Part shown: positions 23,286-30,757 of the stretch, piece by piece
Layout: every line of letters starts with the position of its first letter
Numbering within the stretch: position 1 is the stretch's first letter
IMG/VR virus record: IMGVR_UViG_3300047321_000262
Span: 1-33,900 of that record
From: a virus
DNA length: 33,900 bases
Reading direction: 5' to 3' (one strand)
Program-made: the position numbers and the translations under genes
The notes under the pieces: generated by a model
What the model was told of the DNA's origin: nothing
Databases searched by the model: none
Seen by the model: only the letters and a program-made list of their open reading frames with translations

Positions 23286-23304
23286 GAAACCGCAGGTCAG
23301 AGGG
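23286..23304 (+). repeat. 19-bp direct repeat, copy 2
   Basis: Identical to 3566-3584. It is followed by a dyad (CTTTTCG...CGCGAAAG) and TTCCAGCAAGATCCTTTTAG (23330-23349), related to the tail of copy 1. The candidate attP starts where this similarity ends. Confidence 0.85.
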
Positions 23305-23347
23305 CATCTTTTCGGGATCGCGAAAGACATTCCAGCAAGATCCTTTT

Positions 23348-23401
23348 AGTGGTGGCACGACCACATATTGGGGTTGCCGAACCCCGGACAGAGACACCAC
23401 T
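23348..23401. other. attP: Candidate attP site for the serine integrase
   Basis: About 54 bp just upstream of the integrase with nested dyads: outer arms AGTGGTG (23348-23354) and CACCACT (23395-23401), inner GGGGTT/AACCCC (23370-23375, 23380-23385) around a GCCG centre. Serine integrase attP sites are about 50 bp, roughly symmetrical and often next to the gene. The central crossover dinucleotide cannot be fixed by reading. Confidence 0.5.
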
Positions 23402-23420
23402 GTTGGGCCACACTCGGAGG

Positions 23421-24914
23421 ATGAAGCCCACTCCAACAGCGGTCAGCCGGACGCGCGCGGTCATCTACGTGAGGATCAGCCAGGACCGGACGGGCGCCGG
23501 CCTCGGCGTCGACCGGCAGCGCGAGGACTGCGAAGCCCTCGCGGAACGTAACGACTGGGACGTCGTCGAGGTGTACGTCGACAACGACGTGAGCGCCTAC
23601 AAGAAGGGCAGCAAGCGCAAGGACTACCAGCGCATGCTCGCCGACCTCGATCAGGGCACGGCCACCGTGGTCATCGCCTGGCACACCGACCGCCTGCACC
23701 GCTCGCCCACCGAACTGGAGGGCTACATCGACCTGTGCGACAAGCGCGGCGTGTCGACTCACACCGTGCAGGCCGGGAAGCTCGATCTCGCCACGTCGTC
23801 CGGGCGCATGGTCGCGCGGATGCTCGGCGCGGTCGCCCGCCATGAATCGGAACACAAGGGTGAGCGCGTGGCCCGCGCCCGGCAGCAGAGGGCCATGGCC
23901 GGGCAGTGGGCTGGAGGCGTCCGGCCGTTCGGGTGGGGCGTGCCCACCGACGAGACCCGCAAGAAGGTCGATCGGAAGACGAGCGAAGAGACCGTGGTGC
24001 CCGTCCTCGACATGAGCAAGGCCGTACCCGAGGAGGCCGCCGCGGTCCTGCACTGGACGGACACTCTCCTGTCCGGCGGGTCCATCAGGGGGTGCGTGAA
24101 GTGGGCGGCGGGCAAGGGCCTCACGTCGACGCGCGGCAACCCGATCACGCACACCGACGTGCGCGAGATGCTCATGCGCCACAGGAACGCCGGGATCGCG
24201 GTCTACAGGGGCGAGGAGGTCGGCCGCGGGAAGTGGGAGCCGATCGTCCCCGAGGAGAAGTTCAGGGCCGTCGTAGCGGTCCTGAAGGACCCGTCACGGA
24301 CGTCGAACGCGGGCGCCCAGCCCAAGTGGGTCGGCTCGCTGCTCCACCTGTGCGGCCGGGACGCCTGCGGCGAGGGCATGACCGTCACCCAGTCCGGCGG
24401 CCGCCAGTACCCGAGTTACAGGTGCCCGACCGGGCACGGTGGCGGCCGCAGGGCGGAGATCGTGGACCAGTACGTCGAGGACACGATCGTCGAGCGGCTG
24501 TCCCGGGACGACGCGGAGGACCTGCTGCTGCCCGGGCCGGACGACGTGGACGTGGCCGGGCTGCAGGCGGAGAGCGAGCGGATCCGCCGGCGCATGACGG
24601 ACCTGGCGGGCCTGTTCGGTGCGGGGCAGTTGGAGCTGGGGCCGTTCACGGAGGGCATGGACACGGCCCGCGGCCAGCTGGAGGGCGTCACCAAGCAGCT
24701 GGCACGTGCGGCGACGATCGATCCGCTCGTCGGCCTGGTGGGCGCGCCGGACGTGCGGAAGGCGTGGCGGGCACTGGAGCTGGAGCGGCAGCGCAACGTG
24801 CTGCGGGCCCTCGTGCAGGTCACGCTGACCACACCCCGTCCCGGGCGGATGCCCGACGGCGGGTACTTCGACTACGAGGCCGTGAAGTTCGAGTGGAAGC
24901 GAGGCAACGCATAA
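23421..24914 (+). CDS. int: Large serine integrase
   Basis: A 497-residue serine recombinase that inserts phage DNA by attP x attB recombination. The resolvase domain has the catalytic motif YVRIS with Ser20 and the HTDRLHRS motif (Asp90, Arg91, Arg94). A recombinase domain follows (about 180-300), then a zinc ribbon (LHLCGRDACG and YRCPTGHG, about 310-340), a coiled coil (about 370-430) and a C-terminal tail. It is about the length of R4- and TP901-type integrases and shorter than phiC31's. ATG 23421 is adjacent to cggagg, so spacing is tight; the message may be weakly translated or start differently. Confidence 0.95.
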   Translation: MKPTPTAVSRTRAVIYVRISQDRTGAGLGVDRQREDCEALAERNDWDVVEVYVDNDVSAYKKGSKRKDYQRMLADLDQGTATVVIAWHTDRLHRSPTELEGYIDLCDKRGVSTHTVQAGKLDLATSSGRMVARMLGAVARHESEHKGERVARARQQRAMAGQWAGGVRPFGWGVPTDETRKKVDRKTSEETVVPVLDMSKAVPEEAAAVLHWTDTLLSGGSIRGCVKWAAGKGLTSTRGNPITHTDVREMLMRHRNAGIAVYRGEEVGRGKWEPIVPEEKFRAVVAVLKDPSRTSNAGAQPKWVGSLLHLCGRDACGEGMTVTQSGGRQYPSYRCPTGHGGGRRAEIVDQYVEDTIVERLSRDDAEDLLLPGPDDVDVAGLQAESERIRRRMTDLAGLFGAGQLELGPFTEGMDTARGQLEGVTKQLARAATIDPLVGLVGAPDVRKAWRALELERQRNVLRALVQVTLTTPRPGRMPDGGYFDYEAVKFEWKRGNA

Positions 24915-24917
24915 AGG

Positions 24918-25772
24918 TCACTCCGCAGGCGAGTCCTTGCCTTTTTCGTCGACCTTTTCCGAAAGCCGTGCGACTTCGTTGGACAGCTTTCGAAGTTCTT
25001 GCAGGACTTCAGCTGAGGTAGTTCCACCCACCACTGGATTTGGGTCAGCAGTTCCCGCGTGACGGTCTAGGCGGAACATACCTTGACCATCCCCTCCCCT
25101 CAGCTGCCTGCGCTCTCGATCCGCGTCAAGTACTCGATCTTCCCGGGTTCGTCGCAGCATTGGGTCCATGCGCATAGCCGTCTGCCAGCGCGCCAGGTGA
25201 CCGGGGTCGCGAGAGTAGCCCAGAAATTCGGCCGGACGGCCGGTCAAGTCGATGATCAGAGCTTCGACAGCTTCCTCGTACCCCTGCACAATCGCCTCGT
25301 CCGCACCGAAGTCGCGAGCCCTCCGACCGAACGATAGAACCCCTTCCAGGCCCGCTCGAACACGCCTCGGCAGGCGGGCGAGGGCTTTCGACCGGGCGTG
25401 ATTGCTCAGAGGTTCCTCGTCGGCATTTGGGAACCCTTCTGACTCCGTCTCACCCACTGCAGGGAAAAGGGACGCCTGATCTCGCACCCTCGCATGGGGC
25501 GAAAAAAGATCGAGCCTTGACCCGGGTTCCCCGCCGTCGAGAATTCGCAGCATGCTGTCCGGTTCCCAGCGGAGCGCGGCCTCGATCAGGCGTAGGGACT
25601 GCGGCCACCTGGCCCGCGGCGTCCGGCCTTCCTCGGCCACCTGAATGCTCTTCTCGGAAACGCCCGCAACTTCACTCAGCTGCCTACGGCTCATGCCGAG
25701 CGCTTCACGCTGCTCGCGGATCTTGGCCCCAAGCCTGGCCCAGGCCTCGGGGTCCTGCGTTACGGCGGCCAC
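24918..25772 (-). CDS. Phage repressor, XRE HTH with C-terminal coiled coil
   Basis: A 284-residue protein. The N-terminal HTH (about 14-70, LGMSRRQLSEVAGVSEKSIQ) is followed by an alpha-helical middle and a C-terminal leucine-zipper-like coiled coil (LQELRKLSNEVARLSEKV) for oligomerisation. I see no S24 protease motif, so it is not LexA-like and induction would need another trigger. It is divergent from a Cro-like gene, the classical immunity arrangement. GTG at 25772 follows aggaggg at good spacing. It converges with the integrase with only 3 bases between stops. Confidence 0.85.
   Translation of the reverse strand: MAAVTQDPEAWARLGAKIREQREALGMSRRQLSEVAGVSEKSIQVAEEGRTPRARWPQSLRLIEAALRWEPDSMLRILDGGEPGSRLDLFSPHARVRDQASLFPAVGETESEGFPNADEEPLSNHARSKALARLPRRVRAGLEGVLSFGRRARDFGADEAIVQGYEEAVEALIIDLTGRPAEFLGYSRDPGHLARWQTAMRMDPMLRRTREDRVLDADRERRQLRGGDGQGMFRLDRHAGTADPNPVVGGTTSAEVLQELRKLSNEVARLSEKVDEKGKDSPAE
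24927..24946 (+). terminator. Short terminator for the integrase transcript
   Basis: AGGCGA/TTGCCT stem (one G-T pair), loop GTCC, followed by TTTT. It lies inside the 3' end of the opposing repressor gene. Confidence 0.5.
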
Positions 25773-25945
25773 GGCGCGGCCCTCCTGTCAATGATTGGCA
25801 ACGGTTACAGCCTAGGACTCTGGCAGCGATGCGGCGTCGTGTCCACACCTTCACGGCGACGTGACCAGAAATGGTGGGTGACGATTCCAAAGTGCTTGGA
25901 GTCAACGCTTGGCATCAACGCCAGGCGACGTGTACGGTCATCGCC
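25773..25945. promoter_or_regulatory. Immunity control region, divergent promoters
   Basis: A 173-base gap between the divergent repressor and Cro-like gene. Rightward: TTGGCA (25909-25914), 18-base spacer, TACGGT (25933-25938). The transcription start would fall at about 25945, at the ATG, so the Cro-like message is probably leaderless; no ribosome site is seen. Direct repeats TCAACGC at 25902-25908 and 25915-25921 bracket the -35 box and are candidate operators. A leftward promoter could not be assigned (weak TAGGCT near 25815). Confidence 0.5.
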
Positions 25946-26254
25946 ATGAAGACGGACGGACGCCTGATCCGGCGCAAACGGATTGGGATGGGTCACGGCA
26001 TGAACCGCTTCGCCGCACTGGTCGGCATCAGCGGCGCCGCTCTCAGCCGCATCGAGAACGGCCAGCGCAACCCCAGGCCCGAAACGCTCAAGAAGATCAC
26101 TGACGCACTCGGCTGCCAGATCTACGAGGTCATCGCCGAGGAAGACGGCACCGCTCCCGAGGTCCAGTCGGGAGCGACTGCCACCAGGAACGACGAAGCG
26201 GCCGGGGTCCAGCCGGCCGCCTCTGTCGAGCACAGCACCGCATCCACGCATTAG
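25946..26254 (+). CDS. Cro-like XRE HTH protein
   Basis: A 102-residue protein with an XRE HTH at about 16-72 (MNRFAALVGISGAALSRIEN), and a disordered Thr/Ser tail. It is the first gene rightward of the repressor and presumably the early regulator competing with it. ATG 25946 is preferred over upstream GTG codons, because they lie in the promoter region. Probably translated from a leaderless message. Confidence 0.85.
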   Translation: MKTDGRLIRRKRIGMGHGMNRFAALVGISGAALSRIENGQRNPRPETLKKITDALGCQIYEVIAEEDGTAPEVQSGATATRNDEAAGVQPAASVEHSTASTH

Positions 26255-26269
26255 GAACGGAACGCACTC

Positions 26270-26725
26270 ATGGCGCCAGTATCCGCGACTTCAAAGACGC
26301 AGTCGACTCCCATCGAGCAGAGCATCAACGTCACCCTCACCGCCGAGATCATGCACGACCTCGACGACAGGCAGCCCACGCTGGTCGCGGCCACTGAGGC
26401 CAACCTCGGCGACCTCCGCGAGATCAGCGCCGCCCGCCTCCTCGGCCTCGTCGCCGACACCCGCGCCAAGCTCGACCAGATCGAGCGCCTGGCCCGCGAA
26501 TACGAGGCCCGCGACACTCTCCGCGCGATCATCGCCGAGCACGGCCTGGTGCTCGAAGAGCTCGACACCGACACGCTCTTCCCCGAGCACCTCCGCGGCA
26601 AGCTCAAGGCCTGGTACGGCGAGATCGACGGCACCCGGATCGTCGCCGTGCCCGCCGGACAGGACCCCATCGAGCGGGTGAACGTAGTCGCCGACCTCGT
26701 CAATGACCTCCAGGCCCAGGCGTGA
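26270..26725 (+). CDS. Early phage protein of unknown function
   Basis: A 151-residue acidic, mostly helical protein (LVADTRAKLDQIERLAREYE, then AIIAEHGLVLEEL), followed by a beta-strand part (DGTRIVAVPAGQDPIERVNV). I do not recognise it. It is the second early gene and coupled to the next (GTGA at 26722). It could be a replication accessory or antirepressor; there is no motif to decide. Confidence 0.75.
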   Translation: MAPVSATSKTQSTPIEQSINVTLTAEIMHDLDDRQPTLVAATEANLGDLREISAARLLGLVADTRAKLDQIERLAREYEARDTLRAIIAEHGLVLEELDTDTLFPEHLRGKLKAWYGEIDGTRIVAVPAGQDPIERVNVVADLVNDLQAQA

Positions 26726-26928
26726 CCGCGCAGCCGAGCGCCGCGACGTCCGGGGGTGTAGCTACACCTGCCCCCGGGCGCCCGGTCCGCTTCAAGGACC
26801 CGAAGAAGAACGCGGCCTACTGGGCTCGCATCGACCGCATCGTCGACCAGGCTCCGCCGCTTACGGACACCCAGCGGGCGATCATCCGCACCGCGTTCCA
26901 CGCGCCCGCAGCACGGGAGGCGGCGTGA
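26722..26928 (+). CDS. Small early protein
   Basis: A 68-residue protein from GTG 26722 with a disordered start and a helical core (KNAAYWARIDRIVDQAPPLT, then QRAIIRTAFH). Such short proteins with an 'AAYWARIDRIV' core are common in Streptomyces elements; function unknown. Overlaps neighbours by 4 bases on each side. Confidence 0.7.
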   Translation: MTAQPSAATSGGVATPAPGRPVRFKDPKKNAAYWARIDRIVDQAPPLTDTQRAIIRTAFHAPAAREAA

Positions 26929-27116
26929 AGGACGACCAGCGGCCCGAATGCCGCCACTGGATCGGCAAGGAGCGGCGCCACTGCAAGGAAGTCGACGGCG
27001 TCCGCCTGTTCATCCCCGGCCACCGCTGTCCCGCGCACACGCCCAACGCCCTGCAGGGCAAGCCCGAGATCCCGGCCGGCCCCGGCTGGCCCATCTACCG
27101 CGAGGAGACGCCGTGA
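26925..27116 (+). CDS. Small Cys/His-rich protein
   Basis: A 63-residue protein from GTG 26925. ECRHWIG, RRHCKEV, PGHRCPAH give alternating Cys and His suitable for a zinc site. It is coupled by GTGA on both sides. Phage and plasmid proteins with 'CRHWIG' and 'RCPAHTP' are frequent in Streptomyces; function unknown. Confidence 0.7.
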   Translation: MKDDQRPECRHWIGKERRHCKEVDGVRLFIPGHRCPAHTPNALQGKPEIPAGPGWPIYREETP

Positions 27117-27376
27117 CGAAGCACAGCCCCGGACAGTGGCCCGTGACCGAGCCCGTCGACGTCGTCGCCCTCGGCGGTACTGAGGCCAGCCGCGACGAGC
27201 TGTACGTGAGGCGCGCGGCCGAGAAGGCGCTGCACGAGATGGTTCTCGACTCCATACGGCACGACCTGGAGCAGCAGCCGACTGGCCCGTCCGCCCAGGC
27301 CAAGGCCCGCATCTGGTGCGCCCATGTCCTCGCCATCGCCGACGACGTCGCCGAGGCCAAACGCCGAGCCGCCTGA
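27113..27376 (+). CDS. Small early protein of unknown function
   Basis: An 87-residue helical protein from GTG 27113 with a central ASRDELYVRRAAEKALHEMV and a C-terminal helix ending EAKRRAA. It is followed by a strong hairpin (27380-27418). Not recognised. Confidence 0.65.
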   Translation: MTKHSPGQWPVTEPVDVVALGGTEASRDELYVRRAAEKALHEMVLDSIRHDLEQQPTGPSAQAKARIWCAHVLAIADDVAEAKRRAA

Positions 27377-27379
27377 CCC

Positions 27380-27418
27380 GCGGGGCGGGCGCCGCACCCC
27401 CAACGGTGCCCGCCCCGC
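27380..27418 (+). other. Strong hairpin upstream of the primase gene
   Basis: A 14-bp stem (27380-27393, 27405-27418; one G-T pair) with an 11-base loop, just after the preceding stop. No T-run. It may terminate part of the early transcripts or protect the primase message. Confidence 0.6.
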
Positions 27419-27459
27419 CACACGAACCAGCTGGCCCAGCTCGAAGAAGAGGCACGTTC

Positions 27460-28320
27460 GTGACCACAGAAGCAATCGCGTTCAACCGGCTCGCTGACCT
27501 ACTCAGCGGCATGGGCGAACGCACCCGCTACCAGGGCGGAGCCCTGAGAGTGCGCGGCATCTGCCACGACGGTGACGCCCCCGGCACCGTCGCCATCCGC
27601 CGCGGCAACAACGGCGTCGTCATCCACTGCCACAAGTGCAACGACAACCAAGGGTTCCTCGATGCCATCGGCTGGACCACGGCCGACCTGTTCGACGAGC
27701 CGCTGGAGCGGCAGCGCGACCGGCCCGCCGACGACCTGTGGATCCCCTGCCGCGACCGCGGACACAAGCGCGTCGCCCAGTACCTGTACCGCGACGAGAA
27801 CGGGCGCGTCGTCCACGGCGTCACCCGCTGCGACGCAAAGTGCTTTGCCCAGTGGCGGCCCGACGACAGCACCAAGTCCGGGCGCCGCTGGAGCCTGAAC
27901 GACAAGGACGGCAACCGGCTCGTCAGGATCGTGCCGTTCCGGCTGCCCGAGCTCCTGAAGGCCAAGACCGAGGACCGGGTCGCGTTCATCTGCGAGGGCG
28001 AGAAAGACGCCCTGGCCCTCGTCGACCACGGCCTCGTCGCCACCTGCAACGCGGGCGGGGCGGGCAAGTGGACCGCCGAACACGCCCAGTTCCTCGAAGG
28101 CATGGACGTCACCGTCGTCGCCGACCGCGACGAGCCCGGCCAACGGCACGCACGCCACGTTGTGGAGACCCTTCGCGGCGTCGCCCGGTCCGTCTACGTG
28201 GTTCAGGCGCTCACCGGCAAGGACGCTGCCGACCACTTCGCAGCCGGCCACAAGGACTCGCAGTTCGTTCAGGTATGGGCCCCCGTCCCGTACCCCGGCG
28301 ACCCGGCGGTGTACGCGTGA
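27460..28320 (+). CDS. Toprim primase-like protein
   Basis: A 286-residue protein with an N-terminal zinc-binding part (GICHDGD, then IHCHKCNDNQGF) and a Toprim domain with FICEGEKDALAL and VVADRDEPGQ, the acidic motif set of DnaG-type primases. It would make RNA primers for phage replication. GTG 27460 is chosen because the preceding frame includes the hairpin region. Coupled to the helicase gene by GTGA. Confidence 0.88.
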   Translation: MTTEAIAFNRLADLLSGMGERTRYQGGALRVRGICHDGDAPGTVAIRRGNNGVVIHCHKCNDNQGFLDAIGWTTADLFDEPLERQRDRPADDLWIPCRDRGHKRVAQYLYRDENGRVVHGVTRCDAKCFAQWRPDDSTKSGRRWSLNDKDGNRLVRIVPFRLPELLKAKTEDRVAFICEGEKDALALVDHGLVATCNAGGAGKWTAEHAQFLEGMDVTVVADRDEPGQRHARHVVETLRGVARSVYVVQALTGKDAADHFAAGHKDSQFVQVWAPVPYPGDPAVYA

Positions 28321-29486
28321 ACGACGAGCCCAACTGGCAGCCCAACGTGGACGCCGAGAAGGAGGAGGAGACCGCCAGGCGGCTCGTCCTCACCCCGGCC
28401 TCGACGATCCGCATGCGTCGGGTGCGCTGGCTGTGGGACACGACCCCAAGCGGAGAGCCGCCCACCTCGCACGGGCGGATCCCGCTCAACTCCCTCGCCA
28501 TCGCGGCCGGAGGCCCCGGACTGGGCAAGTCCCAGTACGCGGTGTGGCTGACCGCACGCATCACCACGGGCACGCTGCCGGGCGAGCTACGCGGCAAGCC
28601 GCGCGGCGTGATCTACGCAGCGACCGAGGACTCGTGGGCGTACACCATCGCCCCCCGACTGGTGGCCGCAGGCGCCGACATGGACCTCGTCTTCCGTGTC
28701 GACGTGCGGGACGACGAGGAGATGCACGCCCGGCTGACCCTGCCCAAGGACATCTCCCTCATGGGCAAGGCCGCCGAGGCGTACAGCGTCGGCCTGCTGG
28801 TCGCCGACCCGCTGCTCTCGATGATCGACGCCAGCATCAACGACTACCGGGCGGCTGAAGTCCGCTCCGCCCTGGAGCCGTTGGTGGCGGCCGCGGACAG
28901 GCATCACTTCACCATCCTCGGCCTGGCCCACTTCACGAAGGCAGGCGGCGCGGACCCTCTTAGCCGCATCGCAGGATCCGGCGCGTTCGGCCAGCTCATC
29001 CGCTGCCTCATCGCGTTCGCCAAACAGGAAGGAGAAGACGGCGTGGACGAGTTCGTCATGAGTCTGGAGAAGAACAACCTCGGCCGCCTCGGGCTGCCGT
29101 CCCACAGCTACGAGATCCAGCCCGTCACCGTCGACACCGACGAAGGCCCCACCTACGTCTCACGGTTTGTCCTCGGCCCCGAGTCCACGACGTCTGTCCG
29201 GGACGTCATGCGGGCCGAGACGAACGGCGACGCGGGCGGCTCGGGCAGCGAGGTGGCCGAGTGGCTGCAGGGCTGGCTCACAGACCTCGGCGGCTCGGAC
29301 GAGGCGCGCGAGATCAAGAAGGCCGCCAAGAAGGAGAGCTTCAGCGAGTCGGCCGTCGACCGCGCCAAGAAGAAGCTCGGCATCAAGTCCAAGCAGCAGG
29401 GATTCGGCCGCGACCGGACGTCGCACTGGTACCTGCCGGAAGCGTGGGAACGAGAGGTCGTCGCCGACCTCCCCCGTACAGCCTGA
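28317..29486 (+). CDS. RecA-fold replicative helicase / RepA-like ATPase
   Basis: A 389-residue protein. Walker A GGPGLGKS (65-72) and Walker B LLVADPLL (Asp164), with AHFTKAGGADP in the motor core, match the AAA_25/RepA-type hexameric helicases of plasmids and phages. The C-terminal 90 residues look like a winged helix (EAREIKKAAKKESFSESAVD), suitable for origin binding. The iteron cluster starts 7 bases after its stop. Primase plus helicase plus iterons suggests a complete origin unit. Confidence 0.85.
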   Translation: MNDEPNWQPNVDAEKEEETARRLVLTPASTIRMRRVRWLWDTTPSGEPPTSHGRIPLNSLAIAAGGPGLGKSQYAVWLTARITTGTLPGELRGKPRGVIYAATEDSWAYTIAPRLVAAGADMDLVFRVDVRDDEEMHARLTLPKDISLMGKAAEAYSVGLLVADPLLSMIDASINDYRAAEVRSALEPLVAAADRHHFTILGLAHFTKAGGADPLSRIAGSGAFGQLIRCLIAFAKQEGEDGVDEFVMSLEKNNLGRLGLPSHSYEIQPVTVDTDEGPTYVSRFVLGPESTTSVRDVMRAETNGDAGGSGSEVAEWLQGWLTDLGGSDEAREIKKAAKKESFSESAVDRAKKKLGIKSKQQGFGRDRTSHWYLPEAWEREVVADLPRTA

Positions 29487-29492
29487 CGTACA

Positions 29493-29678
29493 TGACGAGA
29501 TTGACGGGATTGGGCCTGACCTGCGGGTTCTCCACAGGGTGTGGCTGACGAGATTGGTGAGATTGGTGACGCGAATGGGGCCTGCATTCTCACCAATCTC
29601 GTCACCCCGAATCGCATTCTCGTCACCAATCTCGTCACCACAAAACAGCAGGTCACATCCATTCTCATCAATCTCATC
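29493..29678. repeat. Iteron cluster, candidate origin of replication
   Basis: Ten copies of a 9-bp unit, roughly GRYGAGATT: forward at 29494, 29503, 29547 and 29556; reverse (AATCTCGTC and variants) at 29586, 29595, 29616, 29628, 29661 and 29670. Several are in exact 9-bp tandem. A perfect 16-bp inverted repeat TGACGAGATTGGTGAG (29546-29561) pairs with 29589-29604. TTCTCCACA at 29528-29536 differs by one base from the Streptomyces DnaA box TTGTCCACA. The stretch is less GC-rich than its neighbours. Position just after the helicase gene fits an origin. No convincing gene was found here. Confidence 0.8.
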
Positions 29679-29709
29679 AATCAAGTTTGTGTATGCGCGA
29701 GGAGGCGCC

Positions 29710-29748
29710 GTGACCGCCAAGCCCGACCCGAGTGGCGTCTTGCCATGA
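29710..29748 (+). CDS. 12-codon leader peptide (possible)
   Basis: GTG 29710 has a strong ribosome site (GAGGAGG at 29698-29704) and reads [12 protein letters not shown] to TGA at 29746-29748. This overlaps the ATG of the next gene as ATGA. The next gene's ATG lacks its own ribosome site, so the leader may load ribosomes for it. A third, shorter frame (ATG 29693 to TGA 29713) also overlaps. Confidence 0.5.
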   Translation: MTAKPDPSGVLP

Positions 29749-30251
29749 ACGTCGACGACGTCGTGGCCGAGAAGATCGCCGCCGCCGCGGCCCGAGTCGA
29801 AGCCGCCAAGCGACGGCGTGCCGCCTTCAAAGCCGCCCGGCAACGCGGCCTCGCCGCACGGCACGCCCAGAAGCTCCGCAACCTCAGTCGTGGCGATTTG
29901 GCCACGACTGCCCGCCCAGCCGTGACCGAGACGGACACAACTGTGGGGCAGAGCCCCAAGATCCAAGCCGACTGTGGGGATACGCCCACGGTTGCCGACC
30001 TGCATAGCCCAGACGGCAACGCAGCTGTGGGCGGGAGCCCCACAACTGCCGACGACGTCGTCATCGAGGTGACCGCGGCCGAGTTCCACGTCGCGGTGCG
30101 GACCTCCCTCGCCCGGCTCGGTCTCACCTACGCCGAGCTCGAAGACCAAGCCCGCCGCCGCGACTTCACCAGCGCCCAAGCCCACAGCCTGTGGGTGTCC
30201 ATCGGCGGCGCCGTCAACACCGACCTGCTCAACCCCAAGGAGACCCCCTGA
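29745..30251 (+). CDS. Basic/acidic early protein with hairpin-rich linker
   Basis: A 168-residue protein. The N-terminal 55 residues are a basic helix ([20 protein letters not shown]), suggesting nucleic acid binding. A low-complexity linker follows (about 50-105), then a C-terminal helical domain ([20 protein letters not shown]). Not recognised. Its linker coincides with several perfect or near-perfect DNA hairpins. It lies between the iteron cluster and SSB. Confidence 0.65.
   Translation: MNVDDVVAEKIAAAAARVEAAKRRRAAFKAARQRGLAARHAQKLRNLSRGDLATTARPAVTETDTTVGQSPKIQADCGDTPTVADLHSPDGNAAVGGSPTTADDVVIEVTAAEFHVAVRTSLARLGLTYAELEDQARRRDFTSAQAHSLWVSIGGAVNTDLLNPKETP
29885..30049. repeat. Array of four hairpins within a coding region
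   Basis: Hairpins: CAGTCGTGGC/GCCACGACTG (29885-29894, 29901-29910); TGGGGC/GCCCCA (29944-29949, 29953-29958); ACTGTGGG/CCCACGGT (29971-29978, 29985-29992, one G-T); GCAG-TGTGGG/CCCACA-CTGC (30021-30049, one mismatch). The last three share CTGTGGG at 29941, 29972 and 30025. They code for the unstructured linker. Confidence 0.6.
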
Positions 30252-30739
30252 TGTCCGGAGAGACCGTCATCACGATCGTCGGCAATCTGGTCGACGACCC
30301 CGAGCTGCGCTTCACTCCTTCCGGGGCCGCGGTCGCCAAGTTCCGCATCGCCTCCACCCCGCGCGTCTTCGACAAGCAGACGAACGAGTGGAAGGACGGG
30401 GAGAGCCTGTTCCTCACCTGCTCGGTGTGGCGACAGGCCGCTCAGAACGTGGCCGAGTCCCTCACTCGCGGCACCCGGGTCATCGTCCAGGGCCGCCTGA
30501 AGCAGCGGTCCTACGAGGACAAGGAGCAGGTGAAGCGGACCGTGTACGAGATCGACGTTGACGAGGTCGGCCCGACGCTCGCCCGCGCCACCGCCACCGT
30601 CACCAAGAACCCCAGCAGCGGCGGGCAGCGGGCGAGTGTTCCAAATGGAACAGACGACCCGTGGGCGAACGCCAAGCCCGCGAACGGCCAGCAGCCCGCC
30701 GCCCAGGGCACCGGCTACACCGACGAGCCCCCGTTCTAG
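30251..30739 (+). CDS. ssb: Single-stranded DNA-binding protein
   Basis: A 162-residue SSB. The OB fold spans 1 to about 112 ([20 protein letters not shown], then [18 protein letters not shown]), with a Gly/Pro/Gln-rich linker and the acidic tip DEPPF, which recruits replication partners. Start ATG 30251 overlaps the previous stop. It belongs to the early replication operon. Confidence 0.95.
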   Translation: MSGETVITIVGNLVDDPELRFTPSGAAVAKFRIASTPRVFDKQTNEWKDGESLFLTCSVWRQAAQNVAESLTRGTRVIVQGRLKQRSYEDKEQVKRTVYEIDVDEVGPTLARATATVTKNPSSGGQRASVPNGTDDPWANAKPANGQQPAAQGTGYTDEPPF

Positions 30740-30757
30740 GCCAGGAAGGACGCGACC

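Noticed and set aside
3566-23304. The 19-bp repeats as attL and attR of an integrated element
   Set aside because: Serine integrases leave only a few identical bases between att sites, the integrase lies outside the bracketed part, and that part has no integration genes. Kept as a recombination repeat instead.
23148-23420. Integrase start upstream at 23148
   Set aside because: This would run through the double terminator and the candidate attP, and the added residues resemble no recombinase.
29493-29678. CRISPR array
   Set aside because: Units are 9 bp, in both orientations and without spacers; iterons explain them better.
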